Translations under genes and position numbers: made by a program
Shown here: positions 1 to 7,786 of the stretch, piece by piece
Numbering within the stretch: position 1 is the stretch's first letter
How the letters are laid out: each line of letters begins with the position of its first letter
Notes under the pieces: model-generated
The model's database searches: none
What the model was told of the DNA's origin: nothing
Seen by the model: the letters and a program-made list of their open reading frames with translations, nothing else
NCBI GenBank assembly: GCA_026125285.1
Contig: JAHCLO010000001.1
Coordinates: forward strand, 186,001 to 250,000
Length of the DNA: 64,000 nt
Source: Verrucomicrobiia bacterium
GTDB lineage: Bacteria; Verrucomicrobiota; Verrucomicrobiia; Limisphaerales; JADLHS01
Direction: 5' to 3'

Positions 1-2
1 TC

Positions 3-1670
3 GTGCGCGCGCTCCAGCGGCGTGACGTGAAGGTGTTCATCAATTACAACCCGTGGGACACCGGCACGCGCCGCGAAGGCAAGGACGACCTCGACGCACT
101 CGTGGAAATTGTCCAAGCCATCGGGGCCGACGGCATTTTCCTCGATACGATGGACAAGGCGGCCACCGAATTTCGCACGAAGCTGGACGCGGTGCGTCCC
201 GGCGTGGCTCTGGAAAGCGAACTGGCGTTGCCGCTGGAGCGGATTCACGATCATCATCTGAGCTGGGCGCAATGGTTCGCCGACAGCGCAGCGCCGGGCG
301 TCTTGCGCAATAAATGGTTCGAGCGCCGTCATCAACAACATCAGATCAAGCGATGGGATCGGGAGCACAGTGGCGAACTCCACACGGCCTGGATGAACGG
401 CAGTGGGATGATGGTCTGGGAAAACGTCTTCGGCTCGTGGGTGGGCTGGAACGCGCGCGACCGATCCCTCTTGCGCGCCATGCTGCCCATCCAACGCCGC
501 TTTGCGCGACTATTCACCGGTGAACACTGGACTCCGCTGGTACCCACCCTGGAACCGAATGTCTATGCCAGTGAATGGAGCGCCGAAGGCCTGCGGCTGT
601 GGACTCTGATCAATCGCTCGACGCAGACCGTCCGTGGCCCGTTGTTGAAAGTATTGGCAAGCGGCGAACAGTTTCTTGATTTGATCGCTGGGAACGAAGC
701 TACCGCCAAACAAACAACCGATGGCGTGGAACTGCACGGGTACATACCGCCACGCGGGATCGGTTGTTTCCTGGCTTTGCGTCCTGACCAAGCAACGAAG
801 CGCAGCCTTCGCAACTTTCTGGCGAACCAACGCGCCCTGGCTGATCGCGCTGAGTGGCACACCGAATTTCCAACGCGGCAAACGCGCGCAATCATCACAC
901 CGTCCACCGCCAAACGGCCACACGCGCCTCCCGGCATGGTCGAAATCCCGGCGGCTCGTTATACCCAATCCGTGGAATTGCGCGTTCGCGAGTGCGGCTT
1001 TTATGAGTCCTCGCCGGAACGGGGTCTCGTCGGCAATGACCTGCACAAGATGCGAACGTTCACCCGCGAGATCACCTTGTCTCGTTATGCCATGGACCTC
1101 ACTCCGGTAACGAATGGGCAGTTCGCGGAGTTCCTGAAGGCCAGTCGCTACCGTCCGCGCCATGCCGAGAATTTGCTGCGGCACTGGGTCAACCATGCGC
1201 CACCGCCGGGGCAGGAAGATCATCCGGTGGTGTATGTGGACCTCGACGATGCCCGCGCTTACGCGCGCTGGGCCGGCAAACGGTTGCCCACCGAAGAAGA
1301 ATGGCAATACGCCGCCGAAGGACCCGATCAAAACCGATTTCCCTGGGGCAACGAAATGCGCCCCAATGTGTGCAACGACGGAAGTCGCGGCGACACTACG
1401 GGCGTGATGAGGTTTCCCGCCGGCCGGTCAGCGTTCGGGTGTTACGACCTCTGCGGCAATGTCTGGCACTGGACGGAAAGCGAGCGATCCGACGGCCGGA
1501 CGCGATTCTGCATGCTCAAGGGCGGAAGCTGGTTCCAGGCACAAGGCTCGGCCTGGTACGCCGACGGCGGCCCGCAACCCTGCCAGTTCGCCGCCAAGTT
1601 CCTGCTGCTGTGGCCCGGATTGGATCGCTGCTCCACCATCGGCTTCCGCTGCGTGGCGGACCTGACCTAG
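3..1670 (+). CDS. TIM-barrel glycosidase-like protein with C-terminal SUMF1 domain (5' partial)
   Basis: The reading frame is open at the window edge, so the N-terminus is missing. Residues about 1-250 look like the second half of a glycoside-hydrolase-type TIM barrel: GADGIFLDTMDKA followed by ESELALPLE resembles the strand ends that carry acidic residues. Residues about 310-555 form a formylglycine-generating-enzyme-like (SUMF1) domain with LTPVTNGQFAEFL, KRLPTEEEWQYAA, FPWGN, YDLCGNVWHWTES and LKGGSWF. The paired cysteines of true FGE after the GGSW motif are absent, so this is probably a binding or structural SUMF1 fold and not a sulfatase activator. Secretion cannot be judged without the N-terminus. 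The substrate is unknown. Confidence 0.75.
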   Translation: MRALQRRDVKVFINYNPWDTGTRREGKDDLDALVEIVQAIGADGIFLDTMDKAATEFRTKLDAVRPGVALESELALPLERIHDHHLSWAQWFADSAAPGVLRNKWFERRHQQHQIKRWDREHSGELHTAWMNGSGMMVWENVFGSWVGWNARDRSLLRAMLPIQRRFARLFTGEHWTPLVPTLEPNVYASEWSAEGLRLWTLINRSTQTVRGPLLKVLASGEQFLDLIAGNEATAKQTTDGVELHGYIPPRGIGCFLALRPDQATKRSLRNFLANQRALADRAEWHTEFPTRQTRAIITPSTAKRPHAPPGMVEIPAARYTQSVELRVRECGFYESSPERGLVGNDLHKMRTFTREITLSRYAMDLTPVTNGQFAEFLKASRYRPRHAENLLRHWVNHAPPPGQEDHPVVYVDLDDARAYARWAGKRLPTEEEWQYAAEGPDQNRFPWGNEMRPNVCNDGSRGDTTGVMRFPAGRSAFGCYDLCGNVWHWTESERSDGRTRFCMLKGGSWFQAQGSAWYADGGPQPCQFAAKFLLLWPGLDRCSTIGFRCVADLT

Positions 1671-1700
1671 TGATGAGCCGAAGGCCATCTGGCCGAGAAT

Positions 1701-1778
1701 GTAGGAGACGAGATCAGGAGTCTCTGGCAGACCTTCGCGAAATCGCGAGAATCGCGGACTCGTTGCCACGTCTCCTAC
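1701..1778. repeat. palindromic intergenic repeat (GTAGGAGACG family)
   Basis: Arms GTAGGAGACG and CGTCTCCTAC bound a 78-bp unit. The similarity of the two arms continues inward to a shared GAGTC block, so it can fold into a long imperfect hairpin. It lies just after the stop of the SUMF1 gene and could act as a transcription end or REP-like element. Confidence 0.6.
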
Positions 1779-1805
1779 GCAAGGAGGCAGTCCCTTGCCC
1801 GGCTG

Positions 1806-2063
1806 CTAAGGAAGTTCAGCGACAACCAGAAACTTCTGAGATGCAGACCCGACGCCATTGGTGAACCAAAGCACTGTGCCCGTTGCCGTCCGAGGTAAAC
1901 CACTCGGCAGCCATCCCGCGTCGTTAAGGCTGGTCTTCTCGTAGAGCTGGTATTGGCGACCCAGGAGTGTTGCGGCCAGCAAGTGTATCTGCTGATTGTT
2001 TCTGTTGAACGATGTCTGGTTAGTGCTTCTCAGATGGTGCCACTGAAAAGGAAGGAACCTCAA
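1806..2063 (-). pseudogene. orphan C-terminal tail of a secreted protein
   Basis: The minus-strand frame ends in residues such as GRQYQLYEKTSLNDAGW and SASQKFLVVAELP. This matches the pattern of the C-terminal beta-domain found at the end of many Verrucomicrobial secreted proteins (YQL...W...RFY/FRV). No proper N-terminus precedes it. It overlaps the end of the SurA-like gene in another reading frame, so it is either a gene remnant or the frameshifted tail of that gene. Confidence 0.4.
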
Positions 2064-2898
2064 TGTCTGCGGCGGACTTCAGTTGTTCCACAAATTCCTG
2101 AAATCGAGCTTGGTGTTCGGCTTGCACGCGCGGAGACAATACCAACCGGATGGCCAGATTAATATCTTCCCAGGCAGATCGCCGCTCTGCCGGATCAGCA
2201 GGTAAGCTACCGTAATCCGCTTGGTGTTCCAGGTAATATGCCTGCACCTGCGCGGCATTAACGTGCGGTGAAGGCACACCCGCACGTTCCGCCAATGCAG
2301 CCAACAACAGTAGAGCCGCCGAGTCACGCTGTTCGAATTCCACATTCGTAGGATTCTGCTGAACGCTGTCAAACACATCCGGGGCGATGCGCTCACCGCG
2401 CTCGCGCAATGCGGCCAATCTCCGGCGTTGTGGCTCTGTCAACTCCAGTCTCTCCGCTTGGGCGACTTGCAGGGCTAGTTCCCGCTCCACCGCCCGGTCG
2501 AGAAGGAAAGCGAACATCTCCGCCGACATGACTTGCTCGGTATGGGCCTTGTCTGGGGGCAAAGGCAGCAGGTCCTTTAGAGTGATTGGAACGCCATTGA
2601 CTGTGGCCAGCGTTTGGGCTGGATTCACCCGTGCCAGGTGGGCGGCAGGACCGCTGTTTTCAGGCCAGAAAGACAAGGCTTCGGGGGCGGTTGGGGAAGC
2701 CAAAGGTGGCGGGATGGGAAATTCTCGAGTCGGGGCGGCCACCCATGGCACCGTCTGACTTTCTGGCATCGTCACAACCGGCGGAGCGGAAGGTTCGGAT
2801 AGAAGCTCAGGCGGCCTCAACCGCGCAATGCCCACAACCATCAACACTACGGTCACACCTAGCACACCGATCAGCCCAATCAACTTCCGTGTTTCCAT
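2020..2898 (-). CDS. membrane-anchored SurA-N-like (peptidyl-prolyl isomerase family) protein
   Basis: About 292 residues. The chosen ATG has a GGAGA ribosome site about 9 nt upstream; the longer frame from 2952 adds residues without a ribosome site. An N-terminal TM segment (LIGLIGVLGVTVVLMVVGIA) is followed by a Pro-rich linker. From about residue 95 comes a SurA/PpiC N-terminal-like helical region: LATVNGVPITLKDLLPL, then helices rich in Glu and Arg. No parvulin catalytic domain follows, so this is a chaperone-like fragment of the family or a stand-alone SurA-N protein. It lies downstream of the giant RCC1/HYR gene and a hairpin, on the same strand. A role in folding secreted proteins is an inference from position. 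Confidence 0.55.
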   Translation of the reverse strand: METRKLIGLIGVLGVTVVLMVVGIARLRPPELLSEPSAPPVVTMPESQTVPWVAAPTREFPIPPPLASPTAPEALSFWPENSGPAAHLARVNPAQTLATVNGVPITLKDLLPLPPDKAHTEQVMSAEMFAFLLDRAVERELALQVAQAERLELTEPQRRRLAALRERGERIAPDVFDSVQQNPTNVEFEQRDSAALLLLAALAERAGVPSPHVNAAQVQAYYLEHQADYGSLPADPAERRSAWEDINLAIRLVLSPRVQAEHQARFQEFVEQLKSAADIEVPSFSVAPSEKH

Positions 2899-2964
2899 AA
2901 AAAGAATCTCCGCTCTTCCGACCCCCGGCAACCCTGCAATGTAATTGTTCAAACCAATAGGAAC

Positions 2965-2990
2965 CTCCTCACGCTTCGCAGCGTGAGGAG
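2965..2990 (-). terminator. perfect 11-bp hairpin after the RCC1/HYR gene
   Basis: Stem CTCCTCACGCT / AGCGTGAGGAG with a 4-nt loop lies 17 nt after the stop of the giant gene. On the transcribed strand it is followed by GTTCCTATTGG with no strong U run, so it may slow or partly end transcription before the SurA-like gene. Confidence 0.6.
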
Positions 2991-3006
2991 ATTCCCGTAT
3001 TCATGC

Positions 3007-6000
3007 TTACTTGCGCGTTTCGAGGTTCACAGACACCGAGCCGAGTTCAAGGAGGGTTGCGTTATCGACCACGGTTGCGGTGGAGCGATAATGCCGTGTC
3101 GGACTGGCCAGGGTGTTCGGATCGTCGAAGTTCTTGGTGTTCAGGTTGAATTGATAATGTCCGTTGCTCAGTACCATGATGGCGTCTGAGGTGACCGTGC
3201 CATCGTCGCCGACGCCGGCAGCATCTTCGATCACATCCTGAAACACCTCGCCGGTTGCGGTATCAATCCCTTGCACCTTGAGTTTCACCGTTACGCCCGA
3301 GGTCACAAGTGCGCCCGTGCAATCCACCAGGCCAACCTTGTGCGGAACGACCTGGCCCAAGCGAATCTTGTTGCCCGCCGGTTGCCCAGCCAACGGGGGC
3401 AAGAAGGTTGCCGTCACCGACTTCAACACCGTCACCGTTTGGTTGGCAGTTTTTTCGTTGCCCGCCGTGTCGGTCGCCGTCCAGGTCACCAGCGTTTCAC
3501 CCAACGGAAACACCGCCGGGGCGTCATTGACCACACTGGCCACCCCGCAATTGTCCGACGTAACGGGTTCGCCCAGAGCTACACCCGAGGCGCTGCACGA
3601 ACCGACATCCGCAACCACCACCACAGCCGTCGGCGCCAGAATGGTCGGAGGCTCGTTGTCCACCACGGTGACGGTCTGCGTGGCGGAACTCTGATTGCCC
3701 GCCGTGTCAGTCACCGTCCACGTCACCAGTGTTTCACCCACCGGAAACGCTACCGGGGCGTCATTGACCACATTGGCCACCCCGCAATTATCAGCGGTGA
3801 GCGGCGTGCCCAACTCGACGCCGCCGGCTCCACACTCGACCGGATTGTTGTTCACCACCACAGCCGCCGGTGCCAGAATGGTGGGAGGCTCGTTGTCCAC
3901 CACGGTGACGGTCTGCGTGGCGGAACTCAGATTGCCCGCCGTGTCGGTCACCGTCCAGGTCACCACCGTGACCCCCACCGGGAATACCGCCGGGGCGTCA
4001 TTGACCACATTGGCCACCCCGCAATTGTCGGCGGTGAGCGGCGTGCCCAACTCGACGCCGCCGGCTCCGCATTCGCCCGGATTGTTGTTCACCACCACAG
4101 CCGCCGGTGCCTGAATGCTGGGAGCGTCAGTGTCCTGCAAGATCGTTAGCACAAACTCACAGGAGGCAACTGCATTCCCATCGGCCAGTTCTATCACCAG
4201 GTGGTGCATCCCCGGCGAGATGAGCAGGGGCGCGAACTCAACCAACTCGCCCGTGACAGGCGAAGCCAACGTCATTGATGCCAGTTCGGCGCCCTCCTTT
4301 CTGAGCGTCATTGTCAATGTTCCAGTGTCCGGATCGGTTACCCGAGCCGAAATGACAACCCATGCACCGCCAGGAGCGGCGCACTCAACCAACGCAGATT
4401 CAGGGCACACGATCATGGGGGGAGTGTTATCGCCGACCAAGGTGCCCCAATCGGCAGCGCCCATGCTGGCCATTTGCACCAGCGTCTGGATTGCGCCGGT
4501 TCCCAGGTTCAAGAGCACCAGCCGCCCGTCGCCCAAGCTCACCAGCAGCGACCCATCGTCCGGCGAGGTCGCCTGCGGTACCGCCACCACCCCCGCATAC
4601 GGCCACACCCACGCGTCAAACTGACTCGTCGGCTGCGTCGAGTTCAGTGCCCGCCGCACAATTCCAAAGTTGTGGTTCACTCCCGTGGTGGGAGGACGGC
4701 TCCAGTAAATCGTCTGGCCGCCCCGCGACCAGATTGGATTCCGGTCCATCGTGTTGTCGCCCGGATCCTGGAAGAACACCCGCACGTTCGACCCGTCCGG
4801 ATTGGCCAGATACAAGTCGTAGGTTGGTGACCACGACCCCGCCTGCGCCAGGAACACGATCTGGTTGGCCGCCGCCGAATACCGCGGGTCCATCCCCACG
4901 TCGTTGTTTCCGAACAGCGGATTGTTAACCAGCACCCGGTTGTTCGATCCGTCCAGGTCCACCGCCCGCAACCGCCCCGTGCTTGAGGCCGGGCCCGAAT
5001 AGTAGATCAGCGTGTTGTTCCCCAGCCAGTTGCCCAACCCCGGTCCGTACGGTTCGGCCGCCACGGCCAGCTTGGTCTTGCCACTGCCATCGGCGTTCAT
5101 CACCCACAGCCCGTTGCCCCCGCTGTTGCTCCCAAAGGCGATCTTCCGCCCGTCCGGCGAAATGCGCGGACTCCACGCCGGCGCGTCAAAGTCCAGCGTC
5201 AGATTCACCTGCCCGCTCCCGTCCGGGTTGATCACGTAAATGTCCGTTTGTCCCCCCGCCGTCGCGCTGAAGACGATCTTGCCAACCAGCCCCGACGAGT
5301 CACCCACAGTCAGCGTTGCCGTCTGGCTGGTGGCGCCGCCCGCGCTGTTGCTCACGACCACATCGTAAGTCCCCGCATCGCCGGCCTGCACATTGGCAAT
5401 GGTCAGCGTGGCGCTGGTCGCCCCGCTGATCCGCCCCCCATCACTCAAGTTCACCCCACCCTTGCGCCATTGGTAGATGAGTTGCGTACCGACTGCTCGG
5501 GCTGTGAATACAGCATTGGCTTCTGGTGGGAGCTGTTGTGAGAATGGTTCCTGAATAAAGGTAACAGCTTCACGTCGCATCAGGGCGAGGCTGTGATATC
5601 CACCGGCAGCAATCTTGGTCACGCCCTGCACGCCGGCAGGAACCTGCACACGGCCGAATCCCCAGCCTCCCCAGCAAACGACTTGGCCATCCGACTTAAG
5701 AGCCATGCTGTGGAAACTGCCTGCAGAGATTTGCTTGACGTTGCTCAAGCCACTGGGGACGTTGCATTGCCCTTCACGGTTCAAGCCCCAGCAGTATACT
5801 CTGCCATCACGAGTCAACGCCATGCAGTGATCGCTTCCGACCGCGATTTGCACAACATCGCTTAGACCGCTAGGGATGTTGAGCGCACCAAATGTGCTCC
5901 GCCCCCAAACAACCACTGTGCCGTCGGACCTAAGCGCCATGCTGTTGGCATATCCTGCAGCAATCGCAACCACGTCCTGTAAGCCTGCAGGCGGAGCAGC

Positions 6001-7428
6001 TTGTCCATCGCCGTTGTATCCCCATCCAACAACCGTTCCATCAGATTTCAGTGCAAGTGCATGGTAACTTGCGGCCGCGATCTGGATTACGTCCACGAGG
6101 CCCGGCGGTAGGGTCAATTCACCGTATTGGTCTCTGCCCCAACCGACCACATGACCATTGGAGGTAAGTGCTAGCCCAAACTGTGCTCCGGCCGACGCTT
6201 GAACTACATCGCGAAGGTCCGGTGGGGGCATGGTCTTGCCGTAAGCACCACTCCCCCATCCATAGACCATGCCGCCGACACGGAGACCCAAGCTAAAATC
6301 CCAACCAGCAGCGATATCAAGAATGTTCAGGGAATCGTCGGGTGACGCCCATTGGCCATAGTCTGGCCAGTTTACGTAATAGTAGTCAGAATCGCCCCAT
6401 CCAATTATATGGGATGCCCCCTCAATCAACATGGCCTCATCACTGATCACCTCGCTGTACGCGTTGCTGACCTTGACTTGATAATAGCCAACGTGTGCGG
6501 GGGAGAAGCTGGTAAGCGAGAGAGTTGAAGCTGTCGCCCCGACCACCATCATCCCGTTCTGATACCATTGGTATTCAATCGGCTCGGGACCGTTTGCCTC
6601 CACCTGGAGAATGACATTTTCTCCGAAGCCAACTAGGCGACTCTGTGGTTGGCTAGTTATCAGCAATTCTGTCGCCTCGTGATCACGTATGCTCCGCACT
6701 TGGATGTCGTCTGCAAAGGCTTCGGCCCAATTGCTGTACTGACCAGCACAGGCTATCTCGAAGTCGCCAAGAGGGCCGTTGTCGTCCAAGGCAACCATTA
6801 GAACCTCCTGCCCGTTCAGGTAGATCCGAACATGAGATTCTGGTCCGGCGGTATATCGGATGCTGAGTTTATGCCAGCCGGTGAGGGTGCCGTTGTTTAT
6901 CCGCACATCCGCATAGTGCCAACTACCACTTGAAGTGCCATTTGGACGCCGAAAGTGCAGGTTTTCACCATGCATTTGATACAGCGTTCCCAACCAGTTA
7001 CCAGCGGAGCCGGTCAGATACACAGCCATGAAGCCCGGGGAGGACCAACCTTGCGCACTGGGCAGGGTTAGCAGATCGCGAAACCAGAATTCGATGAGCG
7101 CATCGTCGAGATTCAAGTCAATCGTGTTCCGCACCCCTGACAAACCGCCGACATGATCAGCACCCTTGAGGTACAGGCACCGCGATCCGCTATGCGGATT
7201 GTCTTGCACGATAGCTGTGTGCTGTCCTCGAACAGACCAAGTCGCTGGATCGAGATTTGTCTCAAAGCCCTGCGTCAGCACAGGGTCTGCATGTAGAGGT
7301 GAGCTTGAACAAAGCATTAAGAGTAATAGTGAGAATGCTTTGGCTCGCCAGAAGAGCTTGCCTTTGAGATGGCTGCTTTGCCTTGTGGCGAGGGCGCCGT
7401 TGAGGTTGTGGTTTCTTGATGTGTTCAT
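3007..7428 (-). CDS. giant secreted LamG / Ig / RCC1 / WD40-like / HYR / PxKF repeat protein
   Basis: 1473 residues from the ATG at 7428, preceded by AAAGGCAG and by promoter element A. Order: signal peptide (1-47), LamG-like lectin fold (about 50-255), Ig-like domain (about 260-340), RCC1-type propeller with repeated GxVxGWGxxxxGQ and HxxALxxDG units (about 340-620), a second Ig-like domain (about 625-715), TolB/WD40-like repeats (DIYVINPDGSG, SPDGRKIAF; about 720-1010), a Cys-containing beta domain, three HYR domains (TDNCGV-like cores; about 1110-1360) and a C-terminal PxKF-like domain (VPHKVGLVD). It is an extracellular adhesion or matrix protein by architecture; no catalytic domain is visible. 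An in-frame extension back to 7656 covers a second promoter/leader copy and is not taken as coding. Confidence 0.85.
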   Translation of the reverse strand: MNTSRNHNLNGALATRQSSHLKGKLFWRAKAFSLLLLMLCSSSPLHADPVLTQGFETNLDPATWSVRGQHTAIVQDNPHSGSRCLYLKGADHVGGLSGVRNTIDLNLDDALIEFWFRDLLTLPSAQGWSSPGFMAVYLTGSAGNWLGTLYQMHGENLHFRRPNGTSSGSWHYADVRINNGTLTGWHKLSIRYTAGPESHVRIYLNGQEVLMVALDDNGPLGDFEIACAGQYSNWAEAFADDIQVRSIRDHEATELLITSQPQSRLVGFGENVILQVEANGPEPIEYQWYQNGMMVVGATASTLSLTSFSPAHVGYYQVKVSNAYSEVISDEAMLIEGASHIIGWGDSDYYYVNWPDYGQWASPDDSLNILDIAAGWDFSLGLRVGGMVYGWGSGAYGKTMPPPDLRDVVQASAGAQFGLALTSNGHVVGWGRDQYGELTLPPGLVDVIQIAAASYHALALKSDGTVVGWGYNGDGQAAPPAGLQDVVAIAAGYANSMALRSDGTVVVWGRSTFGALNIPSGLSDVVQIAVGSDHCMALTRDGRVYCWGLNREGQCNVPSGLSNVKQISAGSFHSMALKSDGQVVCWGGWGFGRVQVPAGVQGVTKIAAGGYHSLALMRREAVTFIQEPFSQQLPPEANAVFTARAVGTQLIYQWRKGGVNLSDGGRISGATSATLTIANVQAGDAGTYDVVVSNSAGGATSQTATLTVGDSSGLVGKIVFSATAGGQTDIYVINPDGSGQVNLTLDFDAPAWSPRISPDGRKIAFGSNSGGNGLWVMNADGSGKTKLAVAAEPYGPGLGNWLGNNTLIYYSGPASSTGRLRAVDLDGSNNRVLVNNPLFGNNDVGMDPRYSAAANQIVFLAQAGSWSPTYDLYLANPDGSNVRVFFQDPGDNTMDRNPIWSRGGQTIYWSRPPTTGVNHNFGIVRRALNSTQPTSQFDAWVWPYAGVVAVPQATSPDDGSLLVSLGDGRLVLLNLGTGAIQTLVQMASMGAADWGTLVGDNTPPMIVCPESALVECAAPGGAWVVISARVTDPDTGTLTMTLRKEGAELASMTLASPVTGELVEFAPLLISPGMHHLVIELADGNAVASCEFVLTILQDTDAPSIQAPAAVVVNNNPGECGAGGVELGTPLTADNCGVANVVNDAPAVFPVGVTVVTWTVTDTAGNLSSATQTVTVVDNEPPTILAPAAVVVNNNPVECGAGGVELGTPLTADNCGVANVVNDAPVAFPVGETLVTWTVTDTAGNQSSATQTVTVVDNEPPTILAPTAVVVVADVGSCSASGVALGEPVTSDNCGVASVVNDAPAVFPLGETLVTWTATDTAGNEKTANQTVTVLKSVTATFLPPLAGQPAGNKIRLGQVVPHKVGLVDCTGALVTSGVTVKLKVQGIDTATGEVFQDVIEDAAGVGDDGTVTSDAIMVLSNGHYQFNLNTKNFDDPNTLASPTRHYRSTATVVDNATLLELGSVSVNLETRK
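3420..4131 (-). repeat. tandem HYR-domain repeats with 237-bp period
   Basis: Three HYR units lie head to tail. Units share near-identical blocks, for example CACCACGGTGACGGTCTGCG at 3661 and again at 3898, a period of 237 bp (79 codons). The high identity suggests recent duplication or gene conversion. Confidence 0.8.
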
Positions 7429-7451
7429 AGTATTACTGCCTTTAACATGGA

Positions 7452-7479
7452 TACGGAGTGCGCAGATCACATCTTTCAA
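7452..7479 (-). promoter_or_regulatory. ECF-type promoter element, copy A (RCC1/HYR gene)
   Basis: TTGAAAG, 16 nt, CCGTA on the minus strand. CCGTA ends 23 nt before the ATG at 7428. Three further copies with the same 16-nt spacing lie at 7629, 11236 and 14526. Confidence 0.75.
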
Positions 7480-7605
7480 AAAATTCACCAGGAGCCGGCG
7501 ACTGTCCCTGTACGGGGACTCAGAAGTCTGGAAACAGGCGCTGAAAAACATGCCTCGCCCAGAGCGCAAGGCGTTGGAGAGTTTGGTGAGTCTTGGATTG
7601 CTCAT
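7480..7605 (-). other. leader fragment of a second, truncated secreted-protein gene
   Basis: Downstream of promoter copy B, an ATG at 7605 with AAAGGCAGG opens a frame starting MSNPRLTKLSNALRSG. It runs in frame through copy A into the giant gene. The start resembles the real leader (MNTSRNHNLNGALATRQ). The most economical reading is a tandem duplication of promoter plus first codons, with the rest of the first gene lost. It may still be translated as an extended N-terminus. Confidence 0.45.
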
Positions 7606-7628
7606 AATGTTCCTGCCTTTGTCATGGC

Positions 7629-7656
7629 TACGGAGAGTGGCAACCGGTTCTTTCAA
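7629..7656 (-). promoter_or_regulatory. ECF-type promoter element, copy B
   Basis: TTGAAAG, 16 nt, CCGTA on the minus strand; CCGTA ends 23 nt before an ATG at 7605, the same geometry as copies A and C. Confidence 0.7.
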
Positions 7657-7786
7657 GAATCTTCAGAAAGTCCGTCAACGCCAGAATCACCAACTGCACA
7701 ACGAACCCTTCCAATCGGAAGGGCAACGCGGGGGCAAACCACACGCCGCTCGTTCCGTACTCAACCGGCCTTGTTGCCCGATTCGT

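Noticed and set aside
3..1670. True formylglycine-generating enzyme (sulfatase activator)
   Set aside because: The catalytic cysteine pair is missing in this protein and in the VWA fusion at 7787.
7428..7656. Start of the RCC1/HYR protein at 7656
   Set aside because: This extension runs through two promoter-like elements and would place the signal peptide more than 100 residues inside; the ATG at 7428 has proper spacing to promoter and ribosome site.
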